Source: Atribacteria bacterium SCGC AAA255-G05
GTDB lineage: Bacteria; Atribacterota; Phoenicimicrobiia; Phoenicimicrobiales; Phoenicimicrobiaceae
Direction: 5' to 3'
NCBI GenBank assembly: GCA_000405605.1
Contig: ASPA01000091.1
Span: 1 to 6,740, forward strand
DNA length: 6,740 nt
Part shown: piece by piece, positions 1 through 6,647 of the stretch
Layout: each line of letters begins with the position of its first letter
How positions within the stretch are numbered: position 1 is the first letter of the stretch
Made by a program: the position numbers and the translations under genes
The notes under the pieces: model-generated
Seen by the model: the letters and a program-made list of their open reading frames with translations, nothing else
Told to the model about the DNA's origin: nothing
Database searches by the model: none

Positions 1-2001
1 ATAATAAATATTTCTATTGCTGATGAACTTAATGTATATTTATATCCTGAAGATTTGCCGGTTAATATCGCCAATCCAGATAATTTAAAGGCTCTGAGGG
101 AAAATTTCCCTTTTTCCGAGGTTTACATTGTAGCAGGCAGTGATGTTATATTAAATGCCTCTGCTTACAAAAAGAAAAAATCAAAAAATTCAATCCACAC
201 TTTTCCTCATATTATTTTTGATAGAAAGGCTTCAAATTCTATCGAGGAGCAAAAGAAAAAAGTTCAAATACCAATTGAAAGTATTGGGGAAAATACTTTC
301 AATCTTAATCTTGTTACTCGTTATGAAGAAATAAGTTCGACTCAAATAAGAAATAATATAGATGAAAATAGAGATATTTCCAGACTTATCGACCCTTTGG
401 CTCAGAAATATATTTACAATAATAGTTTATACCAAAGAGAGCCACAATATAAAAGTGTAGTACAGACTATCTCTATCGATGTGGAGGTAATTGAAGATAT
501 TACCCCGGATTTAATAAAAGAACTTTGTCAGAAAGTTTTTTCTAAATATAATCGAAACGAAGTATCTAAAAAGTTGGTTGAGTTTAGTCATAAACTAAAT
601 CCGAGAATTTTGCTATTGCGCGATGTTCGCCACAATGGAATGATATTGGGTTTTTCAGCCTTTCATTGGGTTCGTTCAAACATTCTTTTCCAGGAGTTCA
701 AGGACAACTTGATATCTGAGTACATCCGGGAAAATGCAGTTGGCCGCACTATAGTTATTGATGGTATTTTTACCATAAGTGATATGGAAAATAGACCAGG
801 ACTCGAAAACCTTGAGCAGGTTATTCTTACCGAAACCCTTTCTTTTTGTATAGAGAAAGATTACAATTATACGATATTTAGAAATATATTAAAAAATTAT
901 CCGTTAGACTCCTTGAGAGAGAATTTAGAGCTTATGGGGTTTTATCGCTTACCCTTCAGCGATAAAGACAACCCGGTATTTGTGGTGGATATGAGTAAAC
1001 CCTGTATAGTCAATCTGGATACCGAGACAATTATAAAAGAACCTTTCTGCCAAAATTTAAACATTAAAAAATCAGTTATAATATCACGTAAAAGATTATT
1101 AAAATCGTTTACTACTTTTTATCCCGGGAATATTGTTTTACCATTTAATATAAATTTGATTAACCAGACTATTGTGAAGAAAATTTGTAGGCTAAACAAT
1201 GTTTCAACAATACCGTTAACCCCTCGAGTTTTAGGAAGGTCAATGTGTGTACCTTTCGGAAAGGTACTGCATAAGATGGTAGTACCCAATACGGTAACTA
1301 AATCTCTTCATACAGAAAAAATATTTGCTTCCGATATGCAAAGTTTTGAGATTGGCGCCTTCCCCAACTATATGAGTCTGGAAAATCAAGTTAAAATAAT
1401 TCATTCATTTAATATGCCCGTAATTCTTATTGATGATTATTTGCATAAAGGGTATAGAATAAAGACCCTTGAACCCTTATTTGAAAAATATGATATCAAA
1501 GTTAAAAAAATAATTGTGGGAGCACTGTCCGGTAGTGGGAAAGAGATAGCAACTATATTAAATAGAGATGCTGATTGTGCCCATTTTATTCCCAATCTCA
1601 GGTTTTGGTTTAATGAAAGCGAATTGTATCCTTTTGTTGGTGGAGATGCATTAAAGAGAAAGATAAGGACTCAAGGAAATTTAGTTAGATCTATTAGTCG
1701 GATACTACCATATACTTTCCCTTCATTTCTAAAAAATATTTCTACAAAAACCATCTATAATTTTTCCGAAGTTTGTATTGAAAATGCCTTAACTATATTA
1801 GAAGCTCTGGAAAATGAATACCAGGTAATTCAACAAAGAAAGTTGACTTTAGATCATTTAGGAGAGGTGATTATTTATCCCCGATATCCTGACCAGGGAG
1901 AAGATATGGATTATAATCTAAGTCTTAGTCCCTCTCATTATTTAAGAAATAGCCTTGAACTTTTACGGCGTACCAAAGGGATAGCAGACAGGGGAAAGTA
2001 A
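1..2001 (+). CDS. NadD-like nucleotidyltransferase / GNAT-like / phosphoribosyltransferase-like fusion protein, 5'-truncated by the window
   Basis: The frame is open to base 1, so the gene begins outside the window; the TTG at 55 is not a convincing start. The first part resembles the C-terminal half of NadD-type adenylyltransferases: VAGSDV (130-147) matches the family's GxD segment and ISSTQIRNNI (331-360) is the hallmark ISSTxIR motif that contacts the nucleotide triphosphate. The HxGH motif should lie upstream of base 1. Roughly 470-1010 looks like a GNAT acyltransferase: strands around MILGFSAFHW and TIVIDGIFTI, then a helix and LMGFYRLP...VFVVDM; the acyl-CoA loop is not clear. The last third carries VILIDDYLHKGYR (1420-1458), like the PRPP-binding motif of phosphoribosyltransferases but with Arg where Thr/Ser is usual, so catalysis is doubtful. 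The gene leads the three-gene operon. The nucleotidyltransferase call is good, the other two domains are inferences, and the substrate is unknown. Confidence 0.7.
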   Translation: MINISIADELNVYLYPEDLPVNIANPDNLKALRENFPFSEVYIVAGSDVILNASAYKKKKSKNSIHTFPHIIFDRKASNSIEEQKKKVQIPIESIGENTFNLNLVTRYEEISSTQIRNNIDENRDISRLIDPLAQKYIYNNSLYQREPQYKSVVQTISIDVEVIEDITPDLIKELCQKVFSKYNRNEVSKKLVEFSHKLNPRILLLRDVRHNGMILGFSAFHWVRSNILFQEFKDNLISEYIRENAVGRTIVIDGIFTISDMENRPGLENLEQVILTETLSFCIEKDYNYTIFRNILKNYPLDSLRENLELMGFYRLPFSDKDNPVFVVDMSKPCIVNLDTETIIKEPFCQNLNIKKSVIISRKRLLKSFTTFYPGNIVLPFNINLINQTIVKKICRLNNVSTIPLTPRVLGRSMCVPFGKVLHKMVVPNTVTKSLHTEKIFASDMQSFEIGAFPNYMSLENQVKIIHSFNMPVILIDDYLHKGYRIKTLEPLFEKYDIKVKKIIVGALSGSGKEIATILNRDADCAHFIPNLRFWFNESELYPFVGGDALKRKIRTQGNLVRSISRILPYTFPSFLKNISTKTIYNFSEVCIENALTILEALENEYQVIQQRKLTLDHLGEVIIYPRYPDQGEDMDYNLSLSPSHYLRNSLELLRRTKGIADRGK

Positions 2002-2013
2002 ATTTTAAATTTA

Positions 2014-2020
2014 AGAAGGA
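2014..2020 (+). promoter_or_regulatory. Shine-Dalgarno site of the dehydrogenase-like gene
   Basis: AGAAGGA lies 6 nt before the ATG at 2027 and fixes that start. It sits in the 25-nt gap after the preceding stop, which leaves little room for a separate promoter. Confidence 0.8.
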
Positions 2021-2026
2021 TCTTTA

Positions 2027-3271
2027 ATGTTTTTCTATAAAATAAAAGATAAAATACTAATTTCTCAATCGGAATACAATAAATTAAATAGAATATCCGA
2101 AAGCGAAGCCAAAGAGAGCAAAGGAATAATTTATGTACTTAACCCGGCAAATCCTTTAAAATCAAGAAGAAATTTTTGTATTTCCGATTCCTCCCTTATT
2201 TTTTTAAAAAAAGAGGGTATCCACCTGCTGCAAAAATCCAAAAAGATTGATTACGATTTACCTCAATGGCTTAATCAAAGAATAAAAGAAAAAAGAGTGA
2301 GTTCACTTAATACCGAATATCCTAACTGGCAAGATGTATTAAATTATAAATTCCCTTCCCGGTGGAAAGTGAATATTGTAGGATTGGGTGATGTAGGAGG
2401 AGTTCTCCTTGCCGGCTTAAGATTGTTGGGAGGAAGTTGTATTGAATCTATCGGAATATATGATAAAAATATAAATGCGATAAAAAGATGGGAATTGGAG
2501 GCAAATGAGATATTTTATCCTTTTGCTGCTCAGAACTTTCCTGAGGTTTGCCCGATAAGAGAAGAGAATATTTTTGATTGTGACATGTTTGTATTTTGTG
2601 CAACAACGGGAGTTCCTTCTTTGGGAGAAAAACAAGAAGATGTGAGAATTAAGCAGTTTGAAGGAAATTCTAAGATAATCTCTAATTATGCCCGAAAGGC
2701 CCGGGAGAAATCGTTTAAGGGGATATTTGCCGTTATATCGGACCCGGTAGACTTATTGTGCAAAGCTGTTTTTCTGACTAGCAATAAAAGTAGAAGCGGA
2801 GAGTTTGATTTTAAAGGATTGGCGGCAGACCAGATAAGAGGATATGGCTTAGGGGTGATGCATGCCCGGGCAGTCTATTATGCAAAACAAAATACCGAAA
2901 CTGCTGAATATAATCGAGAAGGAAGAGCCTTTGGTCCCCATGGCCGGGGTTTGGTAATTGCCAACAGCTTAAAAAAATATAATGAAAGTCTTTCTGAGAT
3001 GCTTACCGATCAGACCGTAAAAGCAAACTTAGAAGTGAGGGAGACCGGTTTTAAACCTTATGTAGCTCCCGCTTTATCTTCCGGGAGCTATCCTCTTATT
3101 GCCACTATGAGCGGAAAATGGCATTATAGTGCAACTTTTATGGGGGGAGTATTTATGGGAGCGAAAAATAGATTGCTTAAATCAGGAATCGAAATTGAAA
3201 GATTAGACCTTCCAGTTATTTTGCTAGAAAAAATTAAGAGAAGTTATCAGGAACTGGGTAATATTTTATAG
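2027..3271 (+). CDS. Lactate/malate dehydrogenase-like NAD(P)-binding protein with N-terminal extension
   Basis: This 414-residue protein has a Rossmann nucleotide-binding loop GLGDVGG at residues 119-125 after the strand VNIV, and an acidic residue at the end of the second strand (IYDKN, Asp146) that usually favours NAD over NADP. FAVISDPVDLL (234-244) corresponds to the VxNPVD segment of lactate/malate dehydrogenases. QIRGYGLGVMHAR (269-281) resembles the IGxGTxLDSAR helix that carries the substrate-carboxylate Arg (here Arg281), and AFGPHGRG (301-308) resembles the GxHG segment with the catalytic His (here His305). About 110 N-terminal residues precede the Rossmann fold and are not recognised; true LDH/MDH is about 310-330 residues without them. 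It is therefore probably a hydroxyacid-type oxidoreductase of unknown substrate, or a derived non-LDH member. It lies 25 nt after gene 1 and 27 nt before the flavodoxin-like gene, so the three are probably cotranscribed. Confidence 0.78.
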   Translation: MFFYKIKDKILISQSEYNKLNRISESEAKESKGIIYVLNPANPLKSRRNFCISDSSLIFLKKEGIHLLQKSKKIDYDLPQWLNQRIKEKRVSSLNTEYPNWQDVLNYKFPSRWKVNIVGLGDVGGVLLAGLRLLGGSCIESIGIYDKNINAIKRWELEANEIFYPFAAQNFPEVCPIREENIFDCDMFVFCATTGVPSLGEKQEDVRIKQFEGNSKIISNYARKAREKSFKGIFAVISDPVDLLCKAVFLTSNKSRSGEFDFKGLAADQIRGYGLGVMHARAVYYAKQNTETAEYNREGRAFGPHGRGLVIANSLKKYNESLSEMLTDQTVKANLEVRETGFKPYVAPALSSGSYPLIATMSGKWHYSATFMGGVFMGAKNRLLKSGIEIERLDLPVILLEKIKRSYQELGNIL

Positions 3272-3283
3272 ATAATTATCGGT

Positions 3284-3289
3284 AGAGGA
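3284..3289 (+). promoter_or_regulatory. Shine-Dalgarno site of the flavodoxin-like gene
   Basis: AGAGGA lies 9 nt before the ATG at 3299. A second in-frame ATG at 3305 is 15 nt away and less likely. Confidence 0.6.
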
Positions 3290-3298
3290 AATTGTTTT

Positions 3299-4351
3299 AT
3301 GGAAATGATTTATTTGGTTATGCCGGGAAAAATATCGGATAGTTTCGCCGAAGTTGTCAAAATAGCTACAGAAAATTATCAATTAACAGTTATAAAAACT
3401 ATTCAGAATTTTCCTGTTGATTTACAAAATAAGAAGATTGTATTTGCTGTTGAATTAGATGAATGCGGATTTAATATTCCTTTGTTTGAAATATTTCTAA
3501 AATTGAAGGAAAGAGGAGATGATTCCCTTTTAGGTTCAAGAGCTGTAATTATAATCCGGAGTTCAAGTGAATTATTTACCAAGAGCAGCGCGCAAAAGAT
3601 AATTTTTTTAACCAACCAGATGGGGTGCAGGTTCCCCGGTCATCCAGTTGTAGAAGCTACTTGCAATCTCAATAATTTTCTTACCTGGCAAAAAACATAT
3701 AACCTGTCTCTTGTAGAGATTTACCAAAAACAAGCCAAAGAATTAGTAAAAAAATTATTCGAGGAGAACTTAAAAATAATTAATAGACCGAAGATGCTTG
3801 TATTGCATTCGAGTTTTTTTAAGACATCCAATACTCTTACGCTTTGGAAAATGGTAAAAGAAAACCTTAATGGAGAAGATATAAGAGAACTCCACGTAGA
3901 AAATGGAACCGTGGTAGACTGCAGAGGATGTTCTTATAAAACCTGCATCCATTATAGTGAAGAAAAAAGCTGTTTTTATGGAGGGATTATGGTAAAAGAA
4001 ATTTTCCCTGCGATAGAAAAGGCGGATTGTATAATCTGGTTGTGTCCTAATTATAATGATGCAATATCCGCAAAGCTTATGGCGGTTATAAATAGAATGA
4101 CTGTTCTTTACAAAAGGGTAAAATTTGGAAATAAAACTATATTTTCCATTGTGGTTTCCGGAAATTCAGGGAGCGATTGTGTGGTTAAACAGTTAATAGG
4201 AGCTTTAAATATTAACAAAGGATTTAGATTGCCTCCTTATTTTGCTTTAACTGCTATTGCTAATGACCCTGGGTTTGTAAAGGGTATTCCGGGAATAGAT
4301 AAAAGAGTAAAAAAATTCGCTGAAGATATAAGAAGAGAAATTAAAAAATAA
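3299..4351 (+). CDS. NADPH-dependent FMN reductase / flavodoxin-like protein with Cys cluster and extra N-terminal domain
   Basis: The protein has 350 residues. The C-terminal half (about 165-350) matches the flavodoxin-like NADPH-dependent FMN reductase fold: strand MLVLHSS followed by FFKTSNT (173-179) as the FMN-phosphate loop, then a cysteine-rich insert, CPNYNDAISAKLMAVINR (249-266) equivalent to the family's SPVYxxxxSAxLKxFIDR, and IFSIVVSGNSG as the later strand and loop. The insert has C208, C211, C216 and C225 (CX2CX4CX8C), where related iron-sulfur flavoproteins place a cluster; a 4Fe-4S or zinc site is inferred. The N-terminal half (1-160) is not recognised by motif; its alternating strand/helix pattern, including RAVIIIRSSSELFTK, suggests a second, degenerate flavodoxin-like domain. 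It is the last gene of the left operon, probably cytoplasmic, and likely passes electrons to or from the dehydrogenase-like partner. Bases from 4282 on are repeated in inverted orientation at the right end of the window. Confidence 0.78.
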   Translation: MEMIYLVMPGKISDSFAEVVKIATENYQLTVIKTIQNFPVDLQNKKIVFAVELDECGFNIPLFEIFLKLKERGDDSLLGSRAVIIIRSSSELFTKSSAQKIIFLTNQMGCRFPGHPVVEATCNLNNFLTWQKTYNLSLVEIYQKQAKELVKKLFEENLKIINRPKMLVLHSSFFKTSNTLTLWKMVKENLNGEDIRELHVENGTVVDCRGCSYKTCIHYSEEKSCFYGGIMVKEIFPAIEKADCIIWLCPNYNDAISAKLMAVINRMTVLYKRVKFGNKTIFSIVVSGNSGSDCVVKQLIGALNINKGFRLPPYFALTAIANDPGFVKGIPGIDKRVKKFAEDIRREIKK

Positions 4352-4376
4352 ATTATAGAGATTTAGTTTATATTAT
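4282..4376 (+). repeat. Left arm of an exact inverted repeat (at least 95 bp)
   Basis: This arm covers the last 22 full codons of the flavodoxin-like gene, its stop, and 25 downstream bases including the stop codon of the opposing zinc-ribbon gene. Its reverse complement is 6646-6740, base for base, with position pairs summing to 11022. The match fails at 4377/6645, and the outer limit is unknown because the partner reaches the end of the window. Confidence 0.97.
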
Positions 4377-5048
4377 TATCTTCCGATTCTTTTTTAATTG
4401 ATAAATAACATCACTAGGAAGGTCAAGATAACAGCCTGGACATATAGATCCATCAACTTCCATAATGGCTTTTCCGCCTTTCTCTTTTCTTAAAAGTTCA
4501 TATTCATTTAAAAGACGACAATCGGTTATTTTACTTAACATCTCTCCCCTTTTAATATTTAAATTATCCATACTCTTTTTAATTACTAAGCTTGTTAAAT
4601 TCATTTCTTCTTTGCGTTTTTTAAACTCTTCCTCTTTCACTTTTAAATCTTCGTCAAAATGACTAATCGATTTATCAAGGTCTTCCACCTCTTCCATTAA
4701 ATCTAAAACATCTTCTTCAATACTAGCTTTTTCTTTTTGATAATTAGCTATTACCTTTTGTATTTGTTTAAGCTCCTTGATATCAGATATTTTTCCTCCG
4801 TATAAATCTTCCTGATGTTTTTTGATTTTATTAGATTTTTCAGTTAAATCTAATTCTATTCTTTTTAATTTAATCTGTAAATTCTTATAATCTTCGTTCT
4901 TATTTTTTAAATTATTTTTCAACCCCTGAATTTCTTTGGTTACTCCTTTTACCATTAAAGGCAAAATTCTCTTATTTTTTTCTTCCTTATCAATATCAAT
5001 ATCGATTTTTTGTAATTCTAAAAGAATATCATATTGTTCTTCTATCAA
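4368..5048 (-). pseudogene. Coiled-coil C4 zinc-ribbon protein (zf-RING_7/DUF164 type), 3'-truncated at a rearrangement junction
   Basis: The first three quarters is a long Lys/Glu-rich antiparallel coiled coil starting MIEEQYDILLELQKID, followed by the usual basic stretch NEYELLRKEKGGKAI and half of a zinc ribbon, ICPGCYLDLPSDVIYQLKKNRKI. Members of this bacterial family normally continue with a second CxxC and end close to CGRILY; here the protein stops after III instead. The stop and the two preceding Ile codons lie inside the inverted-repeat arm ending at 4376, so the loss coincides with the junction. I chose the TTG at 5046-5048: AGGAGG (5058-5063) is 9 nt upstream and the product begins as homologues do. 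A longer frame to a TTG at 5093 would start inside a terminator T-tract. Its role in the cell is not established; DNA or RNA contacts are proposed for relatives. The intact gene probably exists elsewhere and the truncation may be artefactual. Confidence 0.8.
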
Positions 5049-5057
5049 TAACTTATT

Positions 5058-5063
5058 CCTCCT
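5058..5063 (-). promoter_or_regulatory. Shine-Dalgarno site that decides the zinc-ribbon start
   Basis: The minus strand reads AGGAGG, 9 nt before a TTG codon (5048-5046). No other candidate start nearby has a comparable site. Confidence 0.75.
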
Positions 5064-5091
5064 CTCTTCATAGTTACAAAACCTATAAAAC

Positions 5092-5131
5092 AAAAAAAAC
5101 CTTACTTCTTATATAAAAGAAGTAAGGTTTT
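5092..5131 (-). terminator. Intrinsic terminator downstream of the tRNA
   Basis: There is a perfect 15-bp inverted repeat (5096-5110 with 5117-5131) around a 6-nt loop. On the minus strand the stem runs into eight consecutive T (5099-5092). It lies about 90 nt past the tRNA 3' end and 44 nt before the zinc-ribbon start, so it should end the tRNA transcript and separate the two units. On the plus strand the tail has only four T. Confidence 0.88.
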
Positions 5132-5221
5132 GATAAAATTCTGGTATTTTTATAATTTTATGCTTTATCATAAATTCCACACTACCTGTATTATTAATAA
5201 AATTAATAATCACCAATTTTT

Positions 5222-5297
5222 TGGTGGGCCCACCTGGATTCGAACCAGGGACCGACCGGTTATGAGCCGGTTGCTCTGCCAGCTGAGCTATGGGCCC
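5222..5297 (-). tRNA. tRNA with CAT anticodon, probably elongator tRNA-Met
   Basis: The minus strand folds into a full cloverleaf of 76 nt including an encoded CCA. The acceptor stem is GGGCCCA with TGGGCCC and the discriminator is A. The D arm has GCTC/GAGC. The anticodon stem ACCGG/CCGGT encloses the loop CTCATAA, which gives anticodon CAT. The T stem CCTGG/CCAGG encloses TTCGAAT. The G1-C72 pair and an anticodon stem without three consecutive G-C pairs argue against initiator tRNA-fMet. A tRNA-Ile2, whose C34 would be changed to lysidine by TilS, shares this loop and cannot be excluded by eye. It has its own promoter upstream and a terminator downstream. Confidence 0.95.
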
Positions 5298-5322
5298 CTT
5301 AGCCAACATTATCTTCGTTAAA

Positions 5323-5350
5323 AGTATATCAGATATGTTTACAAAGTCAA
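5323..5350 (-). promoter_or_regulatory. Sigma-70-type promoter for the tRNA
   Basis: On the minus strand TTGACT (5350-5345) and TATACT (5328-5323) are separated by 16 nt. The -10 box ends 25 nt before the first tRNA base, which leaves a short 5' leader for RNase P to remove. Both boxes are close to consensus. Confidence 0.8.
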
Positions 5351-5359
5351 GAAAAAATT

Positions 5360-5390
5360 CGTATCTCGTATCTCGTGAATCGTATCTCGT
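5360..5390. repeat. Heptanucleotide tandem array, unit CGTATCT
   Basis: Units start at 5360, 5367, 5374 and 5381: CGTATCT, CGTATCT, CGTGAAT, CGTATCT, followed by CGT. One unit diverges but keeps the 7-bp phase. It lies just upstream of the tRNA promoter on the minus strand. Confidence 0.85.
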
Positions 5391-5443
5391 TAAGAATTAA
5401 TTATCTTATTAGTGGTTATCTGGTCAGCTGATTAGGAGAATTA

Positions 5444-5464
5444 GCGTGGAGCGTGGAGCGTAGA
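5444..5464. repeat. Heptanucleotide tandem array, unit GCGTGGA
   Basis: Three adjacent 7-bp units, GCGTGGA, GCGTGGA and GCGTAGA, form a G-rich island in an AT-rich spacer. The sequence is unrelated to the CGTATCT array, but the period is the same. Confidence 0.8.
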
Positions 5465-5500
5465 GAAATTATAGCAAAAAACCTAAAGCGCAAAACTATT

Positions 5501-5555
5501 ATTCAAAATTCAAAACTAAACTGAGAACTGAAAACCAAAAACTGTAAACTGATTT
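5501..5555. repeat. Degenerate heptanucleotide arrays ATTCAAA and CTGNAAA
   Basis: ATTCAAA occurs twice in tandem (5501-5514). After a 6-bp spacer, five 7-bp units follow (5521-5555): CTGAGAA, CTGAAAA, CCAAAAA, CTGTAAA, CTGATTT. The last units are degenerate but stay in phase. No plausible ORF or RNA fold is seen here. The rest of the spacer between the tRNA and rlmN (5298-5612) holds only the tRNA promoter and the other arrays. Confidence 0.75.
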
Positions 5556-5612
5556 CTTTACCTAACTACCACGATAAAATGTAGGTTAAATAATGATCAA
5601 TGTTTATTAAAA

Positions 5613-6647
5613 TTATTTTAGATGCAGGCTCTTTAGCTGTCCACAGGCAGCGGAGATATCATCGCCTTTTGAAATTCTTATAGTAGTTGGAATTCCCTTA
5701 GCTATCAATTTATTTTTAAAAGATTTAACCTGGGAAGCAGCGGGCGCCTGCAGTAAGGAATCGGGTGCAGGATTAAAAGTAATTAGATTTACTTTAGAAT
5801 TAAATCTTCCAATCAGTTTAGCCAATTCATCTGCATAAATCAGTGAATCATTCACTCCTTTAATCAAAATGTATTCAAAAGTAATCTGTCTATTAGTTTT
5901 ATCTGCATAATTCCTGCATGCCTCTATTAGATCGGGCAAAGGGTACAGATTATTTACCGGCATTAGATAAGACCTTAATTTGTTTTCCGGGGCATGCAGA
6001 GAAACTGATAGCTCTATCTGCCAATTACGCTCTTGTAATCTTTTTATAGCTGGAATTATCCCACAGGTAGAGAGGGTAATTTTTCTTGCTCCAATGTTAA
6101 ATGCATTTTTAGAATTTAATATGCAAATGGCTTTTACAACATTATCATAATTGTCTAAAGGCTCCCCAATGCCCATAAATACAATATTATTGGGATTTGA
6201 TTTCATTTTTTTCTTAACAAATAAAACTTGATTTAAAATCTCACCAACTGTAAGGTTTCTGATAAAGCCCTTTTTGCCGCTTTCACAAAATAAACAGTTA
6301 TATTTACAGCCAATTTGGGTAGATATACATTCAGTAACTCTTTCATCGGAAAATATAAGAACACTCTCTATTAAATTTTCATCTTCTAATTTAAATAAAT
6401 ATTTCTCAGTTTGGTCTTTCGATTTAGCTAAATTAGCTAAATCTATCTTGCTTATATAATAATTTTCCTGAAGTAAATCTCTAAATGGTGCTGGAAGACT
6501 CAGCATTTCCCTGAAATCTTCTATGCCTTTCTTGTAGAGTAAATCAAATAATTGAGTTGCTCTATATTTTTCAACTCCTGAATTTTTAATATCTTCTTGA
6601 AGTTCGTTTAAGGTAAAATTTTTAATATCTTTCTTCTGTACAATCAT
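5613..6647 (-). CDS. rlmN: Dual-specificity 23S rRNA/tRNA adenine-C2 methyltransferase RlmN (radical SAM)
   Basis: RlmN methylates C2 of A2503 in 23S rRNA and of A37 in some tRNAs, using a radical SAM 4Fe-4S cluster. The 344-residue protein is full length. The cluster motif CKYNCLFC gives C114, C118 and C121. FMGIGEPLDNYDNV (157-170) is the SAM-binding GEP segment, LSVSLHAP (213-220) and VNLITFNPAP (286-295) are further family blocks. The two extra catalytic cysteines are present: C107 in ECISTQIGC, and C335 in GDDISAACGQL, the methyl-carrying residue equivalent to E. coli Cys355. The N-terminal part (KYRATQLFDLLYKKG) is the usual RNA-binding region. The chosen ATG (6647-6645) gives a normal N-terminus, though only a weak AGAGA lies upstream. 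On the minus strand it starts 23 nt after the stop of the partial flavodoxin-like copy, matching the spacing of the left operon. It could be a Cfr-like paralogue, but nothing points there. Confidence 0.95.
   Translation of the reverse strand: MIVQKKDIKNFTLNELQEDIKNSGVEKYRATQLFDLLYKKGIEDFREMLSLPAPFRDLLQENYYISKIDLANLAKSKDQTEKYLFKLEDENLIESVLIFSDERVTECISTQIGCKYNCLFCESGKKGFIRNLTVGEILNQVLFVKKKMKSNPNNIVFMGIGEPLDNYDNVVKAICILNSKNAFNIGARKITLSTCGIIPAIKRLQERNWQIELSVSLHAPENKLRSYLMPVNNLYPLPDLIEACRNYADKTNRQITFEYILIKGVNDSLIYADELAKLIGRFNSKVNLITFNPAPDSLLQAPAASQVKSFKNKLIAKGIPTTIRISKGDDISAACGQLKSLHLK

Noticed and set aside
2417..3952. Three minus-strand ORFs of 60-72 codons inside the left operon
   Set aside because: They lie opposite well-supported genes, have no ribosome binding sites, and their translations resemble no family.
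4465..4662. Plus-strand ORF of 65 codons opposite the zinc-ribbon gene
   Set aside because: It is rich in Ser, Phe and Leu because it mirrors the Lys/Glu coiled-coil codons. It is a shadow of that gene.
5049..5093. Longer zinc-ribbon start at TTG 5093
   Set aside because: It would begin in the T-tract of the terminator, has no ribosome binding site, and translates the AGGAGG site of the better start as Glu-Arg-Arg.
5109..5321. Two overlapping ORFs across the tRNA, one on each strand (66 and 63 codons)
   Set aside because: Their central peptides are the well-known false translations of a tRNA gene (GPIAQLAEQPAHNRSVPGSNPGGP and its opposite-strand counterpart). The tRNA explains the sequence.
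5360..5555. CRISPR array
   Set aside because: The units are 7 bp with no spacers of constant length and no cas genes nearby; these are simple tandem repeats.
5560..5592. Terminator for rlmN around TTACCTAAC ... GTAGGTTAA
   Set aside because: The arms pair only with a bulge and mismatches, and no T-tract follows on the minus strand.
6274..6459. Plus-strand ORF of 61 codons opposite rlmN
   Set aside because: It overlaps the conserved radical SAM region of rlmN on the other strand and has no support of its own.
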